Below are positions 22,718-33,691 of a stretch of 64,000 nucleotides of DNA, in pieces. The notes below the pieces were generated by a model, which searched no databases, was not told the DNA's origin, and saw only the letters and a list, made by a program, of their open reading frames with translations. A program made the position numbers and the translations under genes. How positions within the stretch are numbered: position 1 is the stretch's first letter; every line of letters begins with the position of its first letter. Origin of the DNA: Tricholoma matsutake (lineage: Eukaryota > Basidiomycota > Agaricomycetes > Agaricales > Tricholomataceae); assembly GCA_026075535.2 (NCBI GenBank), contig AP026546.1, forward strand, positions 868,001 to 932,000, read 5' to 3'.

Positions 22718-22794
22718 TTGGGGACTACTCCCTAACAGAACTCATCGTTGATGTTGATGTTGATGAAGTCCTGCATGGAACTACTTCCATGCAG
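22718..22794 (+). repeat. Two-hairpin CTAC-loop module, copy 1
   Basis: Hairpin 1 is TTGGGGA-CTAC-TCCCTAA (22718-22735, one G.T pair) and hairpin 2 is CTGCATGGAA-CTAC-TTCCATGCAG (22771-22794), with 35 nt between. Other copies are at 32217, 32671 and, inverted, 33086. Both hairpins have the same four-base loop. Function is unknown; a terminal signal of a mobile element is one possibility. Confidence 0.7.
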
Positions 22795-23056
22795 GATCCC
22801 ATCTGTTGCATGAGGAATGCAAGGGTGATGACGGCTATAACAGGTTGCTCATACTGATCATTTTTGCACGATGTCTGTCAATGTCATGTAGCTGATAGGC
22901 TGTACTTATTTGAGTCGTTGTAGTACTATAAATGGTATGTAATGTGTAAGAGTCAATATTGCTGTGACAGTCAGTGACCATAGACAGGTGCAGTGATACC
23001 TTGATATGTTAATGGCTATATAGCAAATTCAGCATATAATGACTGGAGGAAGGTTT

Positions 23057-23451
23057 TCATGACTCCACAGAAGTTGCTCTGTAAAGCATGTAAACACAAC
23101 TCATCATCCTGATGTTTGGGGAGTGGTAAAATGAGCAATGACACTGGCCATCACCCCCAGTACTTGTCCAGGCCTGAAGGGAACTATGATTCCTAGTTGA
23201 GGCATGGCAAATTCTGCCCCTTCCCAATCCCCCACAGCCCAAAGCCACATAATTGTGTTCTTTCTATCATTCCAGTCGATGTGGATCTTCTCACTCATTC
23301 CTTCTTTTACTGCTATTGCAAAAAAGGCCCCGCCATAATCCAAGGCTGGACGATCTGTAAGTTCCTTGCCTAGCCAAGCAAGAACTTGCTTATGGGCCCT
23401 ATGTACAATATTCAGCATTTTCTTTTGTGACTTGAAAAGGTGTCTAGTCAA
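23057..23451 (-). pseudogene. TET/JBP-type 2-oxoglutarate/Fe(II) dioxygenase fragment
   Basis: Minus-strand reading encodes PALDYGGAFFAIAVKEG, then EKIHIDWND with the HxD iron-ligand pair, DWEGAEFAMPQLGIIVPFRP and PGQVLGVMASVIAHFTT, whose histidine would be the third ligand. This order fits fungal TET/JBP proteins, which oxidise 5-methylcytosine and are known to be expanded together with KDZ transposons in basidiomycetes. Tandem stops follow near 23110 where the C-terminal arginine motif should be, and the N-terminal part is missing or scattered (possible pieces at 23606-23818 and 24047-24256). It is a remnant. Another member of the 2OG superfamily cannot be excluded. Confidence 0.65.
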
Positions 23452-23605
23452 CTTGCTGTTCTTGCCATATCCACTGATTCAGCAGGTACTCCTTGGTAAT
23501 TTTGATAATCTTGGCAACAACGTGCTTCTTTACCATGCCAAGCAGGTTGTCGATTGAAAGTATTGCCTCGGGTGTTTGTTGGTGACTTTCCATAGTTATG
23601 TATGG

Positions 23606-23818
23606 TCATGAGGCAGTTACTTCCCAAACACCCCAGTGATATGCAGGTGTAGTGGAGCGGACTCCTTCATGTTTGATAAGGTGCTGTGGTGATGTTGCTT
23701 GCACTTGGTCCCAAGCACAAAGAATTATGCCCTGCTTCCTTGGCGAGAGAAGTGAATCTAAGCGCAGTAAAAGATATGGCAGATGCTGGGGGTTCAAAGA
23801 TCGTTGGGACTCTGGCAT
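23606..23818 (-). pseudogene. Unidentified coding fragment near the TET/JBP remnant
   Basis: The stretch reads PRKQGIILCAWDQVQATSPQ and then RSTTPAYHWGVWE. It looks like conserved protein rather than chance translation because hydrophobic and tryptophan positions are regular, but I do not recognise a family with certainty. It lies in the same orientation as, and upstream of, the dioxygenase fragment and may be part of the same gene or a neighbouring transposon protein. Confidence 0.3.
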
Positions 23819-24329
23819 CGGTATTGTTAGAATTCCATTGGGAATTGATGGGAGGACCAGAAAGTCTTCTGGATGTTGGCATCTGGGTATTCTTCAGAAA
23901 TAATGTGTTGAACTAACTCTGAATCTTTTCTTGTACTGACAAAATCATTGGGATAGTGGGAGGCATGGTGAACCTCTAATGTAGTGGTTAGTTATATAGC
24001 CTCATCTTATTGAAAATTTCATACCAGTAAGGTTATTGATCACTTTTCAGGCCCACACTGGGCCTCCACTGTCGACATATTTTTGGTGTCTTGCATTTTG
24101 TGACTTTTCACTATGTGTGCCCCGACATGCGAACTTCTTTTTGCTAATAGTTTCAGTGGGTAATCCATTTGGCAAAGCCCAATCCCCTTGCTCTTCCTGT
24201 TCAACATCCTCAATTGGCCTTTTGTTGTTTGGTTTCTCAGTGGGCATTTCCAGCATTGTTATGATTGCAGTATGTTTTCCAGGGGTCGCACAGGAGCATC
24301 AAATGTAATGCAAATGGAATCTAGCACAC

Positions 24330-25415
24330 TTCAAATGCGTCATGGAGGCTGTACACAAGCAGTAGTAGGTGCCTTGGATTTATGGATTGGTCTAAACTCG
24401 AAGCTACTACTAGCAACGACTTCATAGATTGTCAAGGTCAGCGGCTGGGAAACATGGCCACACATGAGCATTTGGAAGTTCCTTGGGTTAATTAATAGAC
24501 AACTACAGTCTCCCAGCTACTACTAGCAATGAGTTTGTAGATATCAAGGACAAGGATGAAGTTGTATGTTCAAAAATAAACACATACCAAACATGTGGTT
24601 TCTTTTCATGCCCACATGATCATATATGTGTCATTCTTCAAAGACGAATGTAAGGCCATGTATCTGAATTTCATTTCAACTACAAGATGGAGGAAATGGA
24701 AAAATGTTAGGCATTGTCCATGAAATTCATTAAGTATCAATTTGTAGTTAAACAGGAATTGAATTGGTAGGGTTGAAGCAGTCCAAAGTTGTCAAAAGAT
24801 AGCGCCAATTGGAAAACTCAAACTGCTCAGGCATTCCAGAGGCCGTACATAAGCAGTCGTCGAAAGATAATGCATTCTGGATTTTTCAAATTACTCAGGC
24901 ATTCCACAGAGGCCACACACAAGCAATCGTCAAAAGATCATACAAATTGAACTGCCAAACTGCTCAGGCATTCCACAGAGGCTGCACACAAGCAGTCGTC
25001 AAAATATAATGTGTTATAGTTATGATTATGAACTCACAGCTACTACTAGCCATGACTTCACAGATTGTCAAAGATGACCACCTCTGATAAGGAGGCCGCA
25101 TATAAGTTGTTGCATAGATTCATCAAAAGATAATGTGGATTGGAAAAGTCGAACTGCTCAGGGATTCCACAGAGGCCACACACAAACAGTGGTCCAAAGA
25201 TAATGCATTCTGGATTCGTCAAACTACTCAGGCATTCCACAGAGGCTGTACACAAGCAGTTGTCAAAGAATAATGTGTTATGGATTTGTCAAACTATTCA
25301 GGCATTCCACAGAGGCTGCACATGAGCAGTTGTCAAGATCTAACACATTATAATTCCCTTCAATGGGTTTAATAGATGACTATGAACTCGCAGCTACTAC
25401 TAGCCACGAGTGTGT
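24330..25415. repeat. ~73-bp tandem repeat and interspersed GCTACTACTAGC motif
   Basis: Six units of about 73 bp (cattccacagaggc, then acacaagcagt, tcgtcaaaagataatg) lie at 24819, 24892, 24963, 25154, 25227 and 25300, with a 191-bp break in the middle. Between and around them gctactactagcNaYgaNtt recurs at 24410, 24516, 25039 and 25391, and once more at 28928. A related single unit is at 22622. No coding frame persists through the array. Confidence 0.75.
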
Positions 25416-25688
25416 AGATCGTTGAGGAGAATGTGTGTAAATATAGTAAACAAAACAACCAGAAATATTGATCATGTGACAATATCTCGTGCCCTGGTCA
25501 CCCAAGTATCCCAATTAAATTCCTTGAGTAAATACTGGCCGAAAGGTCATTTTTAAGATATATTTGGTTTGCATAACTTATAATTCAAGAAGGGGATGAT
25601 ATATATAGGCATGGACCAAAAAGAAACTATGTACAAGTGATAATGGCTGACGTATATGAAAAACCAACAAAAAATGTCCATTTGTATT

Positions 25689-28600
25689 TTACCACTGCTC
25701 CCAATACAATAAATCGCCTTGCAGGAATTCGTCACAAGCAGCATTGATTGATGTCTTGAGTTTTGTAATGGGCCCCGCGCAAATCATTGTCAATGCAGCC
25801 CTCCACTCTTTGGAATTTTTTGGTTTTGATCTGGCCTGAATCTTGTGCAATCGATTCTGGTACCACTGCTCATTATCTGCCATCCAGTAGCCATGGTTAT
25901 ACCCAGATGATGTCCATATTGAGGCCTTGGGAAACCAAGACCTGTCTTCTGTTTGTAACTTTTGATCTGTAGGATATAGTAGCGTTAGTAGTATTTCTCG
26001 TCTAAAATGAAAGTTATACATACCGGTGTAGACTCTGTAGACACCACATATGGCATCCTCTGCAGCCAGAGATAGGTTGTCATCAACCAGAGTATACCCA
26101 TTCATATCTGTGATGTTCTTTCCACTCCAAGCCACACTTGATACTGGACCACTGGTAATCATCTTATGCTGTACAGTATCAACAGCTAGCCTCCATACTA
26201 TTCTGCCATGCATAAGTGCAGCGTGTCCTGCAGAACTGGAGAGTAGATTGCCTTTTTTCTTTTCATATGCTGAAAAATCCAAGAGGCAGAACTGGTAGCT
26301 ATGAGGGTGGTAGCCAAGGGTAAGTTCTGAGGGGTGAGCAGGAGTGTGGGGTGGTTTCCTAAAGGGCTTTGCAGTTGAGAAGGGGATACCTTGCTGAATC
26401 AGGTATTGGACCATTTGTCTGATAGATTCAGGCTGCTGGTAGAACAGTTCTGTGACTCATATAAAATGAGAAGGTACCACTGGTTGACCAGCAGCTTTCC
26501 TTGAACACCAATGATGTGGCACTCACTGCTGATGCGGCAGTAGTGAAAGTAGGCATGGTCCACTATTTCATGGCAGAGCGCTGGTGCAAAGTCCCATGAC
26601 GGAGGAGAGAACTTTGGGTCCTTTGCAAGGTGGAAGTAGTTGTAGAAGTCAGCCACGCATGCTGTCGTTTCTGGAGTATGATTTGCCAAATCTAACCCCA
26701 GCCTCTTTAAGGCAATCGTCACTTTCGAGAGGCCTGCGACCACTTCCCCCTCCTCGCACCGTATTACTTTTGACATATGATGGCTGGGGGCATAAGGCTC
26801 AGATATCAAGTACCTGTATTTATTGCGCAAGACAGCCTTCGCATCTGGGCTCAGAAAACGAGAGGTTGTGAAAGAATAAATGGAGGGGTCCGAGTCGCAT
26901 TGTTGGGTTGACTGTGGTATGGTTTGTTCCATGATATGTGGCTCTGCACAGTTGTCCCGAGGGATAACCCTCTTCCATGGAATGGAGGCGCCTTGGCTCC
27001 ATTTTCTCTTGCTGCTACTACCCTTCATATCTTTGTACTCTTCTTCTTCATCATTGTCACTACTACTCAACCCATTGGCATCATCACCTTCTCCAGAATA
27101 TCTGACCTTCCACAGCTTCTTGATCCATTCTTCTATCGTCTTGCTCAAGTGTCATTCCTGGCTGTCTGGTCCAAGTTCAGACAGTCTGGCAGGCTCCATA
27201 GGAGCCTTTGCACATGTATACGAATATTCAAGAGGAAAAACCCCTCTATCACTGTCATTGAAGTCTCCTTCCCTGATCAGGTTCCATTCATCATAATCTG
27301 CAGTATAGTGATGTTCCTCTGGTAAATATAAATGCCATGTATCCTCCCACTTTTCTTGAGGTACAGCATACAGCCTATGTATGTTGTTTCCTTGCTCGAC
27401 CCATACAATCATGGCTTCTCCAATCATCGGTTGACTTAACGTCTCATTGACCCTCTCCACCTTGGCTGTCGATGATGAGCCACATCATCAGTCTCACTTT
27501 GCATCATGGCCATCCACTCCTCTGCAAAACAGGCCAGAAGGACTTTAGGACCATCTATTCATGGATCAGGAGAGTTGTCTTCTCCTTGATGAGATGGGGA
27601 TGGGGATTCCAGCAAATCATCCATGATGACCTGTGGGCCTTCATTATTCAAAAGTGGCAATGGAGAGCAATAGGTTTGAAGGGTGTGTGGGAACAATTGT
27701 GGGATGACTGATTGGCCCTGGGCATTCATGTTGTACCAAAATGCAATACTTCCACAAGGATCATCGGCGGGCAGCATTTGATCACAGTAAATATCTATGG
27801 CACATCTTGATTCAGCTTTGCATGGGCGATATTGCCAGGCAAGGTTGTCATCCTTGAGAGTCGGAGGGCAGTAGCCCCAGTTAATGAACAGAGGGACATT
27901 TGCAGTCTTGTATGCAGCAAATATCTGCTTGTACATGGGAATAGTGGCCTTAACATAGCTTCCAGGACAAAACCCTGGGGTGAAGTTACAGACAAAAGAC
28001 TCTGCGAGCTTGCTGAGCCATGCAGGGTCCATGCCCAGCTTATTTTGCACATAAAATAGCCAGTTGGGCATGGTTCCTTCAACAGGAGGGTATGCAGTCA
28101 AGTCCAGGGCAATGGTGAAGGATACAAATGTTGTAAGCATGATAAAGGCATTGCAAGATCTATAGATGGCCACAGCACAATCATCTGATGATCTAAAATG
28201 GTCCATGTAGTGAAATTCATATGGGAGGATAGAGGGGCAGATCTCTGACCAATCATACTGAGCTGTGATATGTCGATGAAGAAGACCAGTCCCAAGCCTA
28301 ACCAGTTTCCCCTCCAAGACCTGCCAGCCTACAGCCATGTCCAAATTGATATGCCATGTTTGCCCATCCTTCCACCAGATTATGGGGAGGTGACCAGGTA
28401 TAAGATTAAGGCATGCGAAGGGTCCAATCCACTTGGGGCGTAATGGCCAGAAGCCAAGGAAAGGCTCTAGGGGATCAATCTAGTGTGTCTTGCAGGGCCT
28501 GTGGTAGTAGTCCCTCAATAACCCATTGTCGCCATCAGAGGATGGGCGATGAACAGGTTTGTGGAGGTACCACATGTTAGGTGATGACCAGAGGCCCCAG

Positions 28601-28692
28601 TTTTCAGGCTCCCAGAAAACATATATTTTCTCCTGATGGGCATACCGTATAACTAATTCATCTTGTTCTAGTGGAATGTCCAAGAAGTCCAT
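25689..28692 (-). CDS. Large agaricomycete hypothetical protein, one premature stop
   Basis: Start ATG at 28692 (MDFLDIPLEQDELVIRY). The reading is interrupted by TAG at 28482-28480 but continues in the same frame through PFLGFWPLRPKW, WKDGQTWHINLDMAVGW, YDWSEICPSILPYEFHY and MPNWLFYVQNKLGMDPAW. Further segments encode an acidic serine-rich part (27100-26950), LRNKYRYLISEPYAP, then WFPKASIWTSSGYNHGYW and the terminal FLQGDLLYWEQW at 25689. Intron borders between 27560 and 27460 are unclear. The tryptophan-rich proteins of this type occur in many copies in agaricomycetes; no enzymatic motif is visible and I give no function. Probably a recently inactivated gene. Confidence 0.5.
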
Positions 28693-29194
28693 GCTGCATA
28701 AGTGTATTGTGGCTGTAGCTACAGGAAGGAGGTTAGATGGGGAGAATGGGTTTAAAGATAGCTCTTGGGTTACTTACTGGAGGAATCAAACTTGTTAGTT
28801 TGTCATCATTGATGTATAAGAAGATTGACGATGTGTGGTGAGCAAAGCCCCAGAGTGTACGTCGAGGATCCTTAAACTTGATAACCTGGAAAGTGGCATT
28901 GGGAAAATAGATGACTATGAACTTGCAGCTACTACTAGCCATGACTTTGCAGCACGTCAAAGAGGACAGGCAAGATAACTCGTTGGTACTACTACCAGCG
29001 AGTTGCCAATGATGATCAATGATCAATGATCGAAGTTGAGAAATTCCAGTTATATATAACCAGCTATTACTATGTGGCAGTGTTGAGGCTATCAAAATTG
29101 ACATAATGCATTGATAATGACTCACTACAGAATTTTATTGGTGAGTCCGATCATCTATGATGACATGTACATGTACAGTACTCACTACAGAATT
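28693..29194. other. Intergenic repeats between two hypothetical genes
   Basis: Holds one copy of the gctactactagc motif (28928) and a 60-bp direct duplication of actcactacagaattttatt (29119 and 29179). A 130-codon minus-strand open stretch at 28733-29125 has no recognisable content and overlaps the repeats. Confidence 0.4.
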
Positions 29195-32008
29195 TTATTC
29201 ATAAGTCCAAACATCTAAGCCATGTGTTACATGATAGATTAAGTGCTTTACGATGCAGGTAGCGACAATGCTAGTCCTCACCCTCACCATGATCTTCGCC
29301 ACCAACTTCAGTGAAGTCCAGAACTCCATGGCTCTTGAGGAGAATGCGAGGTGCAGGTCGATCCCTACCACTTCGCCAGGAGAACTTGGCCAGCGGGTAA
29401 ATCCTGATGCTGTGGATGTTGGCCACATCTTGTCTTGTTGTGCATCTGGGATCCAGCCCCAGTTCCTCACCCGTTTCCAGATTTCCAAGCGCGATGCCAA
29501 AATGACCATCAAATTGTTAGGGTCGTCGATAAAGGTCATCCATGTCCTGAAATATGGTGAGCTTGGGTAATTCTGGACAGTGTTCGTGGTCTTGTAACCA
29601 GGCTCAGGAAAGAGCCATTTGAAGGCTCTGCTCCAATCAGCGGAGGATGCATTCTTGTATGCAACATCTGTGAAAATATTGGAAAGGGTCAGATTTTTGT
29701 ATATGTCTTCTTTCCCTTCACAGTGTTGGACATTGGTGAGCTTGAGGTATGAGGGATTTGTGATTCCCCATGGGTTAGGTGCCTTGCCAGTAAGATCAAT
29801 GATGAATTGACACCAGAGCTGGGAAAAGAAGGTGTCGATTGTCAGCTGTTCATCACCAGGAGCAATCATCAATATCTGAGCTGTCATCCTGCATAGGAGG
29901 GGGAAGTGTATGACCCTGAGATTGTAGGTCGAATAGGGTTGGTTCCAGCGCACCAGTAAAATTGATATATGTCGGCATCTTAGCCTTATTAGTAGGACAC
30001 TTAATAGCCATCGCCTCTCGGGGGATAATGCCTGACTTCTGATACATTGCCTGGACCTTGTCCAATGCCATGCCCTCAAACCAGAACTTGAACGCCGGTT
30101 CCATAAGGACAGTTCCACCAATGCGCAGGTGAGGGATGACATCCCTGACCATTATTCATCAAAGGAAGATGCAGCCATAGGGTATGTATGGTACCTGGCG
30201 ATGGGGACCATTATTATGTTCCTCCACTTCCTCCTCCTCTTCCTCCTCTTCCTCCTGCTGCCAATCCACCCGCCGAGATGTGTTATATGCAAGGACATCG
30301 CATGTCAGGCCCTGGGCCTCTGATAAAGGAAGAGCTGCATCCATGAGTCATCTTGCTGCTGGTCCATCCTCAGGGCGAGCATGCAAGCCATTCAGCAACC
30401 ACACACACTGTGGTCAATGTCAGCACTTTGGGAAGGAGTCAAGCATGGGCTGCATCACTGGCTTGGTCAGAGAGTGTTTTGCTGATCGCCAATAACCTCA
30501 TTATGCGGAAAGACCTATGAGAATTCAGAAATCGATACACAGGGTACCATGTTTAATAAATGACATACCACCACTCCTGACATGTAAAGGAACAGAGACA
30601 GTTCTTCAACACATTGGGGTCAAACTGCATAAGGACTTCAGTGGCAAATTTATATGGTACCCAGACCTCAAGACATGCATTCGAAGAGTTAGTTGTATGT
30701 GCCTCTTCATAGATACTGTAGATGCCTTCAATGGTCTTCATTGGCTGATTGATGCCCATGGCCTCTTTCATGGTGATAAATTTTCCATGGTGCCTGCCAT
30801 CAGGATTATAGACTATTGACTTGTTGGTTGTGTAGGCCTGGATATAAGCAGCCTTGTACTCTCCTTGAGCACAGATGCCAGGAGCAGTGCGAAAGCCACT
30901 AATGGCAGTAAGATGACTGACAGGATCACGGGAATATTTGGATGAATTTATATCAGAAATCCTCTCAGCATTCCAATCTGAAATGTGCAAGGCCTGCTGC
31001 ACAACGTCATGATGGGCGGCCGTAGTCCATTGAAGGCATTCCCCCTCATCGCTACTAATCTCAATGCTGATGTTGATGTACCAGTCTCCAATGTCCAGGA
31101 CTTCATCAGAGAGCTGCGCCGCCTGAACAAAATCATGAAGATAATATTCTGTGGAATCTATGTCTACTTGATGGTAAGTACTGTGTTTTGTGCCACAGAT
31201 GGTATGCAAAATGAAGAAGTTGCATGCCCAGGCAATGTCAGCTTCCGCAATGAGGGGGTTCCATGCTTATGCAGTCGGTGAGGTGGTCAATAGCGTTGCT
31301 TGGGATGAGCTTCATACCCCAGGAAAAGCCTCCTCTTGTCTTCCTTGCTCTAAACTGCTCTGTTGAATACTTGGCTGGCCACTCTGAGGCGATGCTTTGG
31401 CCTAACAAAGCAGTGATGGCCAGACAAAAGCCATTTTCATACCAGAAAGCTCACTCACGTTCCGTCAAATGGTAAGGGTTTGATTGTTGGGAACATTCTG
31501 GTGACCACAGTCCAGGGAAAAAGAGGTGTAAGTGGTGCCTCATTCCAAATGTGCCAAATTTGAAATTTGGAATCTTGTGGACGTCAACTTGGTTCTCCTC
31601 CTGTAGCAAAAATACTTCAATAAAAAGTTCAATTGGAGTTGGACTTCAGAAACTCATGCCTTGATAAGTAACAGGGTATTGAAGATGAATACTTGTCTCC
31701 AGAGCAAAAGTATCATGTGGAACAACGAATACAGAGATAGGGCAGTGTACCATGACCTTGTCAGCAATGCCCAGGAGGGAGTCATAGTCCTGGGAGATCA
31801 AAAGCAAATGGTCAACTTCAATGACATTCTGAATAGGATCAACAAAGGCCTGCTTTGGATGTCCTTCATCATCAATGTATTCACCTGTGAGGACAAAGCA
31901 TAGGAAGTTGTCATCTGTTTCATCATTTTCGTGGTAGGCATAAGCATGGTCAGTGAATTCGCGCAGATTGTGGGATACGACTGGGTGGTTATTGAAGAGA
32001 TTAGCCAT
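29195..32008 (-). CDS. Large agaricomycete hypothetical protein (second family)
   Basis: Start ATG at 32008 (MANLFNNHPVVSHNLREF). Successive minus-strand segments read CFVLTGEYIDDEGHPKQ, ITALLGQSIASEWPAKY, TRGGFSWGMKLIPSNAID, HTICGTKHSTYHQVD, a conserved acidic patch EISSDEGECLQW, DFVQAAQLSDEVLDIGDWY, a poly-glutamate run at 30260-30230, FKFWFEGMALDKVQAMYQ, MPTYINFTGALEPTLFDL, and a C-terminal WSRAFKWLFPEPGYKTTN part ending near 29195. Breaks at about 31440 and 31265 are stops or short introns. No domain is recognised. It lies head-to-tail with the gene at 25.7-28.7 kb, sharing strand and CpG-poor composition. Confidence 0.5.
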
Positions 32009-32216
32009 TGGAGAGAGTTAAGGTGGATTATTGGCAAGGGATCAATTTATGATGCATGTCTTAGATTCTGACTAGCTGGAGGTATGATGAACAGATTGAA
32101 TAATACAATGACAGGGTGAGGCAATGGCCATGCATTTTTATGAGTTCTAGGGCAATCAATACAGTAGTTTGTGCCAAGACTCCGAATGCCTCAAGGTTGG
32201 AAAGAGTAATATAATT

Positions 32217-32300
32217 TTGGGGACTACTCCCCAACAGAACTCATCATTTCCAACACCGATGAGGAAGACCTGCACAGTACTCCTTCCATGCAGCATGCAT
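32217..32300 (+). repeat. Two-hairpin CTAC-loop module, copy 2 (second hairpin decayed)
   Basis: TTGGGGA-CTAC-TCCCCAA at 32217-32234 is a perfect hairpin. The second hairpin (32270-32293) keeps its ends ctgca...tgcag but the centre has changed to cagtactcc, a form repeated at 32932-32958. Confidence 0.6.
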
Positions 32301-32348
32301 CTTGATGAGTGGAGAAAGGGAGAGAGGCACACAATTAGCACATGTTTG

Positions 32349-33483
32349 ACACAAGTTCTTGGGCGACCTCCTAACTTGCGCTTGAATAATGAGCCATCAG
32401 TCCAATGTGCAGACATTGAGAAAAAAAATGACAGACATTCATATAAGGGGCACACAACATGCCAAACGAGGTACTATAGGAATTCCGGTAAGTGAAAAGC
32501 AAAAAGCATGACATATGAGACACGTTGAAGCTACTAGATTTGATCAGAGATAACATGGGATCCAAGAGGTTTAGGGATTGCTGGAGGTGAGCAGGAACCA
32601 CCAGAATCTTGAAGGCGGAGACTCAAGAGGATCAGGATAGGCTGCCACAGGGATGCAGGATGGGTTCATATCAGGGACTACTCCCTAATAGAACCTACTG
32701 TTTCCAAAGCCGATGAGGAGCTGCATGGAACTACTTCCATGCAGCATGCATTTGCATGGGAGGAGGAGAGGCAGAGAGAGAGAGAGAGCTGTTCATCTTT
32801 GACGAACAGACATGAGAGTAAGTGATAGATCAATCAGAGTGGCTGTGCTCAATCATGATCAATCATTTTTTGCATGTTATGGTTAAGGTTAACAGCGGGC
32901 AAATATTACACAGCCACTGAAATTTGATGGCACAGTACTCCTTCCATGCAGCATGCATCTGCAATGATCGATCATGATTGAGCACAGCCACTCTGATCGA
33001 TCTATTACTTACTCTCATGTCTGTTCGTCAAAGACAAACAGCTCTCTCTCTCTCTCTGCCTCTCCTCCTCCCATGCAAATGCATGCTGCATGGAAGTAGT
33101 TCTATGCAGCTCCTCCTCATTGGCTTTGGCAATGGCGGGTTCTGTTAGGGAGTAGTCCCCAATATGAACCCATCCTGCATCCCTGTGGCAGCCTATCCTG
33201 ATCCTCTCGAGTCTCTGCCTTCAAGATCCTGGTGGTTCCTTCTCGCCTCCAGCAATCCCTAAACCTCTTGGATCCCATGTTATCTCTGATTGAATCTAGT
33301 AGCTTCAACGTGTCTCATATGTCGTGCTTTTCACTTTTCACTTACCAGAATTCCTATAGTACCTCGTTCGGCACATTGTGTGCCCCTTATATGAACATCT
33401 GTCATTTTTTTTCTCAATGTCTGCATGTTGGACTGATGGCTCATTATTCAAATGCAAGTTAGGAGGTTGCCCAAGAACTCATG
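32349..33483. mobile_element. 1.15-kb inverted repeat with ~520-bp arms
   Basis: The left arm starts agttcttgggcgacctccta (about 32349) and ends near aatcatgatcaatcatt (32866); the right arm runs from aatgatcgatcatgattg (about 32961) to taggaggttgcccaagaact (33480), its near-identical reverse complement. The spacer is only about 95 bp. Each arm holds one copy of the two-hairpin CTAC module (32671-32744 and 33086-33162) and a (GA)n tract. Outer flanks show no clear target duplication. It may be a fold-back transposon or an inverted tandem duplication; transcripts crossing it would form long double-stranded RNA. Confidence 0.8.
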
Positions 33484-33691
33484 TAAAACGCCTTCCAACC
33501 CTCAGTGCAGCTTAATGCTAAATCAGTTATTCCTTTTATTGTGGCTATCACCTCACCCCTTGTTGAAGTAAATTCTACCATAGGGTTATTCAGTATTTTT
33601 TTTTCTTGTCCATATTATGTCTTGTAGGATATATATAAGACCCTAAATGTTATCATGAAACACAAGCTCATATCCTCATCCCACTTTTGTT

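Noticed and set aside
22718..22794. Rho-independent terminator
   Set aside because: The strong hairpins lack a T-tract and recur as a module in a eukaryotic genome.
30159..30344. Separate small gene with poly-glutamate
   Set aside because: It is part of the larger minus-strand hypothetical gene rather than an independent gene.
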